Assembly: GCF_008330945.1 (NCBI RefSeq)
Contig: NZ_CP043489.1
Span: forward strand, 2,615,501-2,679,500
DNA length: 64,000 bases
Reading direction: 5' to 3'
From: Labrys sp. KNU-23
GTDB lineage: Bacteria > Pseudomonadota > Alphaproteobacteria > Rhizobiales > Labraceae
Every line of letters starts with the position of its first letter. The stretch's first letter is position 1. The notes beneath the pieces were generated by a model. The model saw only the letters and a program-made list of their open reading frames with translations, was not told the DNA's origin and searched no databases. This document shows positions 16,989 to 24,898 of this stretch, piece after piece. Made by a program: the position numbers and the translations under genes.

Positions 16989-17798
16989 TCAAGGTTCGGG
17001 GAAAATCTCGTCGATGCGCCCGCTCAACCGGTAGGACAGCAGGCCGACCCATTCGCGCACGGCGAGGTTCACCTGGCGCAGCCCGTCGCTCATCGCATAG
17101 AAGGGCCGCACGCCATCCTGCGGGCCCGCCGTGCGATAATTGACGGGATAGGCCATTACATCGAAGCCGGCCTTGCGAAACAAGGCCATCGAGCGCGGCA
17201 TGTGGTAGCCGGAAGTGACCAGCAGATAGGTCTCGCCGGGCTTGGGCTTGAGAAGGTCATAGGTGAAGACGGCATTCTCATAGGTATCGCGCGAGCGGTT
17301 CTCGAACAGCATGCGCTCATCGGGAATGCCGAAGCTGCGGAAGAGCTGCCTGGAGGCATCCGCCTCGGTGATATCGCCCCAGATCTGGCCGGCCAGCGAG
17401 CCGACGCCACCGGTGAAGATGATGCGGGCCTCAGGAAACTGGCGCGACAGGCCGGCGATAGCCGTCATGCGCTCGGCCGAATCGGTGAGGGCCGTTTCGT
17501 GCCTAGTCGTGGAGATATGCGTGTCGACCGCACCGCCCAGTACGATGATGCCGGCGATCTTGGCCTGTTGGCTGATGGCTTGCTGAGGAAAGCGTTCCTC
17601 CAGCGGTTGGATCAGCCAATTGCCGAGGGGCGACCAGCCCATCACCGCGAAGGCCAGCAGCGCAAAGCCCATCAGGAAACGGCCGAAGCGCTGCACGCGG
17701 CGAATGAAACTCAGGCCGAGGCCGAGGAGGCCGAGCACCAGGGCTGCGTTGGAGGGCAGGATGAGGAAGCCCAGGGTCTTGGCAAGATAGTAGAACAT
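16989..17798 (-). CDS. YdcF-family membrane-anchored protein
   Basis: A 269-residue DUF218/YdcF-like protein beginning MFYYLAKTLGFLILPS, with two N-terminal membrane segments (to about residue 55). The conserved domain follows: IAGIIVLGGAV, then IIFTGGVG, then TYENAVFTY and LVTSGYHMPRSMALFRKAGF. ElyC/SanA-type members act in envelope maintenance. An in-frame start at 17891 is less likely because it adds a non-helical, Cys-rich stretch. The stop of the upstream gene on this strand is 98 bases away, across a UUCG-type hairpin. Confidence 0.85.
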   Translation of the reverse strand: MFYYLAKTLGFLILPSNAALVLGLLGLGLSFIRRVQRFGRFLMGFALLAFAVMGWSPLGNWLIQPLEERFPQQAISQQAKIAGIIVLGGAVDTHISTTRHETALTDSAERMTAIAGLSRQFPEARIIFTGGVGSLAGQIWGDITEADASRQLFRSFGIPDERMLFENRSRDTYENAVFTYDLLKPKPGETYLLVTSGYHMPRSMALFRKAGFDVMAYPVNYRTAGPQDGVRPFYAMSDGLRQVNLAVREWVGLLSYRLSGRIDEIFPEP

Positions 17799-17870
17799 GA
17801 GAAGGATTTCGGTGTGCCGGTTTTCACAGCTCCATCGAGTAATGGAGAGAGACCGGCAATAAGGCAAAGA

Positions 17871-17890
17871 TGCCGGTCCGAAGACCGGCA
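17871..17890 (-). terminator. UUCG-tetraloop hairpin after the SAF-oxidoreductase gene
   Basis: Read on the minus strand, an 8-bp perfect stem (TGCCGGTC / GACCGGCA) encloses a TTCG loop, giving a very stable C(UUCG)G hairpin. It begins 7 bases after the stop codon of the gene ending at 17897. The poly-T tract is short (TCTTTGCC), so termination would probably be imperfect. A further GTGTGCCGGT arm lies at 17812-17821. Confidence 0.55.
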
Positions 17891-17896
17891 CACTAA

Positions 17897-19249
17897 TTAG
17901 GCCGCATCAGCCTTGAGGAAGCGCTGGTCGGCGAGGTCGAGCTGCCGGCGCAGGCGCACGATGGTAAGGCTGTCGTCGACCGCGCAATTGTCGTGGCTGA
18001 GCAGCTCGCCCTTGCGGATCGGCTTGGTGACGCGGGCGCGTTCGGCCAGGCCCAGCGGCAGCAACCGTTCCCGCCTGGCATCGGCCCAGCGCATCGACCA
18101 GCCGCGATAATCATATTCGCCGATGCGGCCGAGCACGGTGCCGGGCGCGAGGTCGCGCTTGGCCACCGCCGCGGTCTCGGCGACGGGATGGTCGAGCGGT
18201 TGCAGGTCGGCGGTACCGTAGAGCACAGCACGCGCGGCAGTGAGAGGCGTTTCCAGGCTGGTGAGATGATAGGGCCGGTGCAGGGTGAAGAACGGACCCT
18301 TGCCGACATGCAGGTCCGTCATGCGTTCCAGCACGCGCGGATGGTTGGGCTCGACCACGCAGAACACGCCCGGGGCCACACCCTTGCCGATGGTGTAGTC
18401 GACGCAGCCGCGTTTGGAGAGCACGCCGCCATGGCTGACCGGGATCAGCACCTCGGCCAGCTCCTCCTTGCTGGCGCGCGGCCCATGCAGGCCAGGCTTG
18501 TCCGGCTCGAGGCCGGTGGCATTGGCGAGCGCCACCATCTCCACCATGGTCTTGGAGCCATCGACGAATTCCACCAGCACGCGCGGGTTCATGTCGCGCG
18601 CCGTCGCCTCCTCGACATAGTCATCGGGCACCGCATCGAAATTCAGGGCGTTGTTCTTGCCCTTGCCGGCGGCAACCACCGTCATGCCGAGGGTGCGGGC
18701 AAAGCAGACCAGTTCGAGCGCGGCGGCCGGTTCGTCGCCGGCCGCGCCGGTATAGATCACGCCCGCTTTCTCCGCCTCGGCCTTGAAATGGCGGCCGATG
18801 GTGATGTCGGCCTCGACATTGAGCATGACGATATGCTTGCCGTTCCGGATGGCGGCCTCCGCCACGATCGCCCCGGATTCTGGATGGCCGGTGGCATCGA
18901 TGATCACTTCGATACGGCCGGCGGCGGCCAGGGCCTCCAGGTCGGTGGTGATGGCGATGCGCCCGGTCTCGATGGCCCGATCGATGGCCGAGGCGTTGGC
19001 GACCTCGACGAGCTCGTCCAGCCGGTGCCCGGCGCTCAGGGCGGCGGCGATGGCATTCTGCGGTCGCGATCGCACGGCGACGGCGCCGATGCGGATGCCC
19101 TGCATCAGCGCGATCTGCACGATGAGGTCGGTGCCCATCTGGCCGGCCCCAACCAGGCCGATGGTAACAGGGCCCTTGTCGCGGGCGCGTTCCATCAGAT
19201 CGGCAGCAAAAGAGGGGTTCATCGGGGGCTCCGCAATCTCGTCATGCAC
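17897..19249 (-). CDS. NAD(P)-binding homoserine-dehydrogenase-like oxidoreductase with SAF domain
   Basis: A 450-residue two-domain protein. The N-terminal Rossmann fold has GLVGAGQMGTDL at residues 31-42, followed by a homoserine-dehydrogenase-like middle part (ALNFDAVPDDYVEEA, VEFVDGSKTMVEMVALANATG). Residues about 350-420 form an SAF-type domain (VAKRDLAPGTVLGRIGEYDYRGW, then RVTKPIRKGELLSHDN), as seen in a group of sugar-acid oxidoreductases. It lies with the DadA-like oxidase and the Pot-type importer. Sugar-acid or amino-acid catabolism is a fair guess; the substrate is unknown. Confidence 0.78.
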   Translation of the reverse strand: MHDEIAEPPMNPSFAADLMERARDKGPVTIGLVGAGQMGTDLIVQIALMQGIRIGAVAVRSRPQNAIAAALSAGHRLDELVEVANASAIDRAIETGRIAITTDLEALAAAGRIEVIIDATGHPESGAIVAEAAIRNGKHIVMLNVEADITIGRHFKAEAEKAGVIYTGAAGDEPAAALELVCFARTLGMTVVAAGKGKNNALNFDAVPDDYVEEATARDMNPRVLVEFVDGSKTMVEMVALANATGLEPDKPGLHGPRASKEELAEVLIPVSHGGVLSKRGCVDYTIGKGVAPGVFCVVEPNHPRVLERMTDLHVGKGPFFTLHRPYHLTSLETPLTAARAVLYGTADLQPLDHPVAETAAVAKRDLAPGTVLGRIGEYDYRGWSMRWADARRERLLPLGLAERARVTKPIRKGELLSHDNCAVDDSLTIVRLRRQLDLADQRFLKADAA

Positions 19250-19340
19250 CGTCTAAGCACCAAATCGTGGCGCTGCAAAGGGAAATGGCCATGTCCTTTC
19301 GGTGCAGATCATCGCCTTTTTGGACAAGGGACGGCCCCTG

Positions 19341-19439
19341 GAGCAAAGCGCGTTTGGACGGAAACACTGGTTTGCTCTCACTCTTTGGTTCAACGCGTCT
19401 TTGCGATTCTTGGCGATTCCACCAAATCGCAAAACGCTA
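19341..19439. repeat. Copy 1 of a 99-bp intergenic repeat
   Basis: This stretch aligns without gaps with 62451-62549. Shared blocks include GGCGGAAAC-like sequence, CTCTTTGGTT, TTGCGATTCTTGG and AAATCGCAAAACGCTA. Copy 2 has a 14-bp perfect inverted repeat (AGCGTTTTGCGATT / AATCGCAAAACGCT); copy 1 is partly degraded. Related words (GCGTTC, TTTGCTCCAACTC) occur in the hairpin at 33673. It lies between the DadA-like and SAF-oxidoreductase genes. Confidence 0.65.
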
Positions 19440-19444
19440 CGGCA

Positions 19445-20689
19445 CTAGGCGCTGAAGCGTTCCGCCCGGTAGGCGGACGGGTCGACGAAGGGTTTTTCGC
19501 CGGTGATCATCTCGGCCAGCAGCCGGCCTGTGGCAGGGCCGAGGGTGAAGCCGAGATGCTGGTGGCCGAAGGCCAGCCAGAGGCTGTCATGGCGTGGCGC
19601 CTTGCCGATGATCGGGCGCGAATCCGGGAAGATCGGCCTCGATCCCATCCAGGGCTCGGCCTCGGCGCGCTCGCCGAGCGGGAAGAGCCTGCGGGCGAGC
19701 CTTTCCGTGTGCTCGACCTGCACGGGTGTCCTTGGAGCGTCGCGCCGGGCGAATTCGGCGCCGGTGGTCAGGCGGATGCCATCCGTCATCGGCGTGATGA
19801 CGAAGCCGCCCTGCTCATCCAGTACGGGTCGTGCTAGGCCGGCATTGCCCTCGGCGCGGTAATGCATGTGATAGCCGCGCTTCACCGCGAGCGGGAAACG
19901 GTAGCCGAGCGGGGAAAGCAGGTCCATCGACCAGGGGCCGAGGGCGACGACGGCCTGGCGCGCCTCGATCGGACCGTTCTGCGTGGTGACGCTCCAGCCG
20001 GCGTCGCCCGGACGCAGGCTGCGGGCGTCCCCGGTCAGGACCTGCCCGCCAATGGTTTCGAAATAGCTGGCATAGGCCTTGGTGACGCCGCCGGGATTGG
20101 AGACGCTGTGCGGATCCTGCCAGTGCACGGCCGCAGTGAAATCGCGCCGGAGATTGGGCTCGAGCGTCAGGGCTTCTTCGCGCGTCAGCGCCTTTACCCG
20201 GTAGCCGAACTCCGCGGCGAGGGGAAATTCCCGTTTCTCCGCCTCGAACGCCGCCTCGCTGCGATAGACCTTGAGCCAGCCCGTGTCGCGGAACAGGGCT
20301 TCGGCACCGGCCTTGTCGGCCAGGGCGCGATGCTCGGCCACGGTGGCGCTGAGCAAAGGCTGCATCATCCGGGCGGTGGCGAGAAGCCGGTCCGGGGCGG
20401 AATTGCGCCAATAGGCGAGCAGCCAGGGCGCCAGCGCCGGCAGGGCCGTCCAATGGTAGTTGGCGCCGGGATAGCGCTTGAGCACGACGTCTGCGAGGGC
20501 GGACAGGCTGCGCGGGAAGGCGACGGGCAGCAAGGCGGAGCGCTCGACCACGCCGCTATTGCCGTAGGAGGTTTCCTCACCCGGGCCGCGCCGGTCGACC
20601 AGCGCGACGGCCCGGCCGCGTTGCTGCAGATGTGCGGCGATCGAGGTGCCGACGATGCCGGCGCCGAGAACCACGACGTCATAACGCAT
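19445..20689 (-). CDS. FAD-dependent D-amino-acid dehydrogenase/oxidase (DadA-like)
   Basis: A 414-residue FAD oxidoreductase. The start MRYDVVVLGAGIVGTSIA puts the Gly-x-Gly-x-x-Gly motif at residues 9-14. Further blocks are RGPGEETSYGNSGVV, YHMHYRAEG and the C-terminal PDSRPIIG and GHQHLGFTLGPATG, all characteristic of the DadA branch of the DAO family. It oxidatively deaminates D-amino acids or related secondary amines; the exact substrate is open. An earlier in-frame ATG (20716) adds nine residues before the Rossmann strand and is unlikely. It lies downstream of the Pot-type ABC operon on the same strand. Confidence 0.88.
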   Translation of the reverse strand: MRYDVVVLGAGIVGTSIAAHLQQRGRAVALVDRRGPGEETSYGNSGVVERSALLPVAFPRSLSALADVVLKRYPGANYHWTALPALAPWLLAYWRNSAPDRLLATARMMQPLLSATVAEHRALADKAGAEALFRDTGWLKVYRSEAAFEAEKREFPLAAEFGYRVKALTREEALTLEPNLRRDFTAAVHWQDPHSVSNPGGVTKAYASYFETIGGQVLTGDARSLRPGDAGWSVTTQNGPIEARQAVVALGPWSMDLLSPLGYRFPLAVKRGYHMHYRAEGNAGLARPVLDEQGGFVITPMTDGIRLTTGAEFARRDAPRTPVQVEHTERLARRLFPLGERAEAEPWMGSRPIFPDSRPIIGKAPRHDSLWLAFGHQHLGFTLGPATGRLLAEMITGEKPFVDPSAYRAERFSA

Positions 20690-20965
20690 GGGAAACCTCG
20701 AGTTACAGAAGCACATATATCGCGATTTGGGATTAGCAAACTCAACCTAGACTATAAAGGTATCAAAATACCTAAATGCACACATAATTTCACGAAAGGT
20801 GCTACTGCGCGTAGCAATGTTTGTGCCACTCGGGGAGTCGTCCCATTTTGAAACGGATTCCGTATATTCTTTGCGACTCGTTAACCATGACTCTACCTGT
20901 GAACAAATCCGGTCCAAAGCTTGGGATGGCTTGCAAGTTGGGTTGCCTTGCTGTAGTCAAATCAT

Positions 20966-21472
20966 ATGAGTGAGTCTTTAAATCAGTTCATTATGCGCCG
21001 CCGAGCTGAGCTTGAAGCAGCCGAAGAAGCTTTGCGCGCTCAGATTCGGGAAATCGCGAATGAGCGAGAGCAGTTGCGCAAGGCGGCAATTGGGGCTGGG
21101 CTTGCTCTTGAGTCCATTCTCGATCGGGACGAGCATAGAGAAACTCCAACCAAGCCCTTGTCGCCGCCTAGGAGTCAGAAACGCGCTTCTGAAAAAACGA
21201 TTAAGGAAGCGGTCGTTGCTCTCCTGAAGCGATATGGGCGCGGGATGACCGCTTTGGAAATTCTGCCTGAAATTAATGCTGCTTTGAACGTTGACTATCC
21301 GCGCACAAGTCTAAGCCCGCAGCTTTCAAGACTGAAAGCCGACGGGATTGTCATGCGTGAAGGTAACGTGTGGTCGCTCGTCGAGTGGGCCACCGGAAAT
21401 GACGAAGCCTCAGACAACGCCCCTATGAAGGAATCGTCTGAGGCTTCTGACAACCCGGGAGTGTTCGAGTGA
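20966..21472 (+). CDS. Coiled-coil plus winged-helix-like protein, unknown function
   Basis: A 168-residue protein. Residues 1-48 form a charged helix or coiled coil (RRRAELEAAEEALRAQIREI). Residues about 75-140 resemble a winged helix: TIKEAVVALLKRYGRGMTALEIL, then SLSPQLSRLKADGIVMREG. This pattern recalls DNA-binding domains of mobile-element or host-defence proteins. Base composition is lower than the flanks. It is the only plausible gene in a short insert ending in a tRNA/tmRNA-like 3' end. No partner gene was found and the function is unknown. Confidence 0.65.
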   Translation: MSESLNQFIMRRRAELEAAEEALRAQIREIANEREQLRKAAIGAGLALESILDRDEHRETPTKPLSPPRSQKRASEKTIKEAVVALLKRYGRGMTALEILPEINAALNVDYPRTSLSPQLSRLKADGIVMREGNVWSLVEWATGNDEASDNAPMKESSEASDNPGVFE

Positions 21473-21546
21473 ACGCTCGCAAGCAATCCCGTAGAGCCGG
21501 GATAGGAGGTGGTCCATGACAACAACATAGTGCTGTCAACGAACAC

Positions 21547-21576
21547 GTCAGGCCGGATTGATAGATTCGGCCTGAC
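21547..21576. terminator. 9-bp hairpin downstream of the winged-helix gene
   Basis: GTCAGGCCG and CGGCCTGAC form a perfect 9-bp stem around a 12-base loop. It lies about 75 bases after the stop codon at 21472 and just before the tRNA-like element. There is no T-run, so it may be a weak terminator or part of an attachment structure. Confidence 0.4.
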
Positions 21577-21579
21577 ACT

Positions 21580-21652
21580 GGGGGCGGTTATTAGCCGGTG
21601 CTAGGGAACGATTTGGAGCGTCTCCCCTAGGGTTCGACTCCCTCCGCCTCCA
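21580..21652 (+). other. tRNA/tmRNA-like 3' end with acceptor stem; candidate attachment site
   Basis: GGGGGCG (21580-21586) pairs fully with CGCCTCC (21645-21651), including a G3-U70-type wobble, followed by discriminator A. The T-loop TTCGACT (21633-21639) has a stem of four pairs (AGGG/CCCT), and the preceding sequence resembles a tmRNA 3' half. No D arm, anticodon loop, tag reading frame or encoded CCA end is visible, so this is not a complete tRNA or tmRNA gene. It could be the remnant of an integration site used by the element carrying the 20966 gene. Confidence 0.5.
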
Positions 21653-21734
21653 CTTTTTATACGTGAAACCACTGAATCCGTCCAGCCTGCTCCGATGGCG
21701 CAAGTTCACGAAGAACAGGAAGCGGGTAGCTGAT

Positions 21735-22823
21735 TCAAGATAGCCTGCGCCCATTCTCGTCCAGCAGCAACACATCCTGAGGGGCAATGGTCACCGCGAC
21801 GGCCTCGCCATCATGCCAGACCCTGTCCTCGATGGTGGCATTGGCCTGCAGCCTCAGGCCGGCAAGATCGAGGATATAGGCGGCGGTACCGCCGAGGTAG
21901 GAAGCGGCGATGATGGTGGCGCGCAGCTCGCCGGGATCGCCGCCCAGCGGGCCGAGCCGGATGCGCTGGGCTCGTACCACGCCGGTCGCCCTTGTGCCGG
22001 CGCGGGCCGACGCCGGTGCGACGGCGACCAGTTGCACGCCATTGTCGAGATGCAGGGCAAGGCGGCCATCGGCCACGCCCAGGATCTTGCCCTCGACCAG
22101 GTTCGACTGGCCGAGGAAGCTGGCGACGAAGCGGGTGTCCGGGCGCTTGTAGACCTCCTCGGGCGTACCCTGCTGCTCGACCACGCCCTTGTTCATCACC
22201 ACGATGTGGTCCGACATCGCCAGGGCTTCCTCCTGGTCGTGGGTGACGAAGATGGAGGTGATGCCGATCTCGCGCTGGATGATCTTGAGCTCGGTGCGCA
22301 TTTCCTCGCGCAGGTGGGCATCGAGCGCCGAGAGCGGCTCATCGAGCAGCAGCACGTCCGGCTCGATCACGATGGCGCGGGCGAGGGCAATGCGCTGCTG
22401 CTGGCCGCCCGAGAGTTCGGAAGGCAGCTTGCGCTCGACACCCGGCAGGCGGACCATGTCGAGGGCGCGCTTGACCTTAGCGGCGATGGTGGCCTTGTCC
22501 ACGCTGCGATATTTCAGGCCGAAGGCGATATTGTCGTACACGTTCTTATGCGGAAACAGGGCGTAGTTCTGGAAAACCAGGCCGATATTGCGCTTGTGGA
22601 TCGGCATCGTGTCGATGCGCTTTCCCGCCACCACGATCTCGCCGGCGGTCGGCTGCACCAGGCCGGCGATCGAGCGCAGGATCGTTGTCTTGCCGCAGCC
22701 CGAAGGGCCGAGCAAAGTGACGAAGTCGCCCTTGCGAATGGTGAGGTTGACGTCCTTGACGGCAACGAAATCGCCATAGGCCAGATTGACATTGGTGAGT
22801 TCCACGGCCGTCGGCTTGGTCAT
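21735..22823 (-). CDS. potA: Spermidine/putrescine-type ABC transporter ATP-binding protein
   Basis: Cytoplasmic ATPase of 362 residues. Walker A GPSGCGKTT is at residues 39-47, the ABC signature LSGGQQQR at 137-144, Walker B VLLLDEP at 157-163, and a TOBE-like C-terminal domain follows from about residue 245. It powers the importer encoded by the next three genes on this strand (solute-binding protein, two permeases). The family is PotA-like; the substrate could be a polyamine or another amine, since PotA-type systems overlap in specificity. Confidence 0.92.
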   Translation of the reverse strand: MTKPTAVELTNVNLAYGDFVAVKDVNLTIRKGDFVTLLGPSGCGKTTILRSIAGLVQPTAGEIVVAGKRIDTMPIHKRNIGLVFQNYALFPHKNVYDNIAFGLKYRSVDKATIAAKVKRALDMVRLPGVERKLPSELSGGQQQRIALARAIVIEPDVLLLDEPLSALDAHLREEMRTELKIIQREIGITSIFVTHDQEEALAMSDHIVVMNKGVVEQQGTPEEVYKRPDTRFVASFLGQSNLVEGKILGVADGRLALHLDNGVQLVAVAPASARAGTRATGVVRAQRIRLGPLGGDPGELRATIIAASYLGGTAAYILDLAGLRLQANATIEDRVWHDGEAVAVTIAPQDVLLLDENGRRLS

Positions 22824-22903
22824 CAGTTACGCTCTCGTTTTTAACTTCGGCTGCGAATGCAGCCGGGCCGGCAAAGCTCGCCAGCCCGGAGTTCAGAGGG
22901 AGA

Positions 22904-24046
22904 TCAAGCGCCCTTGGCGATGCGGTCCCAGGTCTTGGTCCACTCGTCCGTGTGCTTGTCCCAATAGGCGGCGTCGGCGAAGGTCAGCGAAGCCATCTTG
23001 CCGGTGGGGTCGAAGGCTGGCAGCGCCTTGACCTTGTCGGTCAGTTTCACCTTGGTGGGATCGAGCGCCGGCGGATAGCTCTGCCCCTCCGCCACCGCGA
23101 TCATCACTTCGGGCTGCAGCATGAAGTTGAGCAGTTCCTCGCATTCGGCCATCGGGGCGCCCTTGAGCACCAGCAGGTCCTCCATCCAGGCATAGGAGCC
23201 GGGCGGATCGAGATAGCCGATCGGCGCGCCCTGGGCCTGCAGGGCGGCGACACGTCCCGACCAGGCATCGGTGACCACCACCTCGCCCTTGGAGAGCAGG
23301 TCCATCAGCTCGGCGCCCGACGACCAGTATTTCTTGGCAAGGTCGCGCTGCTCGCGGACCTTGTCCCAGACGGCATCGATGTCCTTGATGGCATTGGGGT
23401 CCTGGCCCAGGGCAAGCGCCGCATACCAGACGCGGGTGATCATGTTGCCGTAGCCGCCGATCTTGTCCTTATATTTGGGATCGAACAGCAGATTGACGCC
23501 CTTCTCCTTGGCCTCGGCTTCGGAGATCACCTTGGTGTTGTAGGCGATGCCGGTGGTGCCGTAGTCATAGGGCACGCAGGACAGGTCCGGCGAGATCTTG
23601 CGGAAAGGCTCGAACATCACCTGCATGATGTTGGCCATGTTGGGGATGTTGGCATCGTTGAGCTTGGTGGTCAGCCCGGCATCGACATAGCGCTTGTAAT
23701 ATTCGACGCCGGAGGAATGAATCACCTGGAACTCGCCGGGCGAGGCGGTCTTGACCTTGGTGATGATCTCGTTCTCGTCACCGAAGGTGCCCTGCACCAC
23801 ATTGTTGCCCGACTTGGCCGTGTAGGGCTTGAAGGCGTATTTATCCATCGCCTCCTGCACGCTGCCGCCCCAGCCGTCGAAGCGCACGTCCTTGGCGGCG
23901 GCGAGCGCCGGGCCGCCCCATTTCAGATTGATGCCGGCCCCGGCCGCCGCTGCCGCGGTAAGGCCGAGGAAGGTGCGGCGGCTCATGCCGCCATTGAGAT
24001 AGCGCTCCTTGAGGCGCTCCAGGCGCCTGGTCTGCGACATTGTCAT
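22904..24046 (-). CDS. Extracellular solute-binding protein of PotD/polyamine type, Tat signal
   Basis: Periplasmic receptor of 380 residues for the ABC importer. A twin-arginine signal is visible at the N terminus (GGMSRRTFLGLTAAAAAG, with the RR at residues 22-23), and AxA-like cleavage follows near residue 50 (GGPALAAAKD). The mature part has the class-type DVRFDGWGGSVQEAM, VPYDYGTTGIAYNTKV and AWSGRVAAL blocks. It lies between permease and ATPase genes of one operon. Ligand specificity is inferred to be amine-like from family similarity only. Confidence 0.9.
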   Translation of the reverse strand: MTMSQTRRLERLKERYLNGGMSRRTFLGLTAAAAAGAGINLKWGGPALAAAKDVRFDGWGGSVQEAMDKYAFKPYTAKSGNNVVQGTFGDENEIITKVKTASPGEFQVIHSSGVEYYKRYVDAGLTTKLNDANIPNMANIMQVMFEPFRKISPDLSCVPYDYGTTGIAYNTKVISEAEAKEKGVNLLFDPKYKDKIGGYGNMITRVWYAALALGQDPNAIKDIDAVWDKVREQRDLAKKYWSSGAELMDLLSKGEVVVTDAWSGRVAALQAQGAPIGYLDPPGSYAWMEDLLVLKGAPMAECEELLNFMLQPEVMIAVAEGQSYPPALDPTKVKLTDKVKALPAFDPTGKMASLTFADAAYWDKHTDEWTKTWDRIAKGA

Positions 24047-24085
24047 TGGTCTGGTTCCCCTCTCCTGGTGGTTTTATGACTGGCC

Positions 24086-24898
24086 CTAGCGAATACCGCG
24101 GGCGAGATAGCGGGCAAGGCCGCCGCCGATGAGCGGCACACCCACGGTCAGCAGGATCATCAACGCGCCGAGGGCGTTGATCTCCGGGCTGATGGAAACT
24201 TTCAGCATCGACAGGATCTGCGTCGGCATGGTCTCGACGCCCGAGGGGCGCCAGAACAGGCTGGCAGTGACATTGTCGAAGGAAATGGTGAAGACGAGCA
24301 ACAGGCTGGCGATGACGGCCGGCATCAGCAGCGGCAGCGTGATCTCGCGGAAGGTATGGAAGCGATTGGCGCCGAGCGACAGGGCCGCCTCTTCATAGAC
24401 CTTGCGGATGCCGACAAGGCGCGATTGCACCACCAGGATGACATAGGGCAGCGCCAGCATGATATGGCCGAGCACCAGCAGCACCAGTGTGCGCGGCTGC
24501 TGGGCCCAGCGCATCAAAAGCAGCAGGCCGACGCCGAGCACCGTCTCCGGCACCAAAGCCGGGGCGATCAGCAGCGTGTTGATGAACTGCTTGCCCGGGA
24601 AGTCGTAACGCACCAGCGCCATCGCTCCCATGATGCCGAGCACCGTGCAGGTCACCGCGGTGATCAGGGCGACCCAGAGCGAGGTCTTGAAGGCGCGGAT
24701 CACCGCCTCGTTCTCCATCAGCTTGCTGTACCAGCGCAGGCTGAAGCCGGTCATCGGGAAGCCGCCGAACTGCGAATCGTTGAAGGAGAGGATCACCACC
24801 ACCAGGATCGGCGCGAACATGAAGATGTAGACGAGGATGGTGAAGACCTTCACGGCCTGCCAGGACCAGTCCTTTTCCGCGCCGGGCAGCTCGCTCAT
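24086..24898 (-). CDS. potC: ABC importer permease, PotC-like
   Basis: A 270-residue inner-membrane subunit with about six helices and the EAA loop near residue 170 (YEEAALSLGANRFHTFREITLPLLMP). The ATG at 24898 is preferred: it overlaps the upstream permease stop by 4 bases (ATGA-type coupling) and gives MSELPGAEKDWSWQAVKVF. A longer in-frame extension is antisense to the permease gene upstream. It forms the pore with the PotB-like subunit. Confidence 0.92.
   Translation of the reverse strand: MSELPGAEKDWSWQAVKVFTILVYIFMFAPILVVVILSFNDSQFGGFPMTGFSLRWYSKLMENEAVIRAFKTSLWVALITAVTCTVLGIMGAMALVRYDFPGKQFINTLLIAPALVPETVLGVGLLLLMRWAQQPRTLVLLVLGHIMLALPYVILVVQSRLVGIRKVYEEAALSLGANRFHTFREITLPLLMPAVIASLLLVFTISFDNVTASLFWRPSGVETMPTQILSMLKVSISPEINALGALMILLTVGVPLIGGGLARYLARGIR

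Noticed and set aside
15707..17143. 478-residue open frame antisense to leucyl aminopeptidase
   Set aside because: Shadow of the M17 gene, no domain match recognisable.
17993..19837. 614-residue open frame antisense to the SAF-oxidoreductase and DadA-like genes
   Set aside because: Spans two genes with clear motifs on the other strand, and its translation is rich in His, Gly and Asp, typical of shadow frames.
21500..21740. Complete permuted tmRNA gene
   Set aside because: No tag reading frame or second piece was found on either side, and the terminal CCA is absent.
21548..21787. 79-residue minus-strand frame with a WRRRESNPRG sequence
   Set aside because: That peptide is the well-known false translation of the complement of tRNA/tmRNA 3' ends; it only supports the tRNA-like element.
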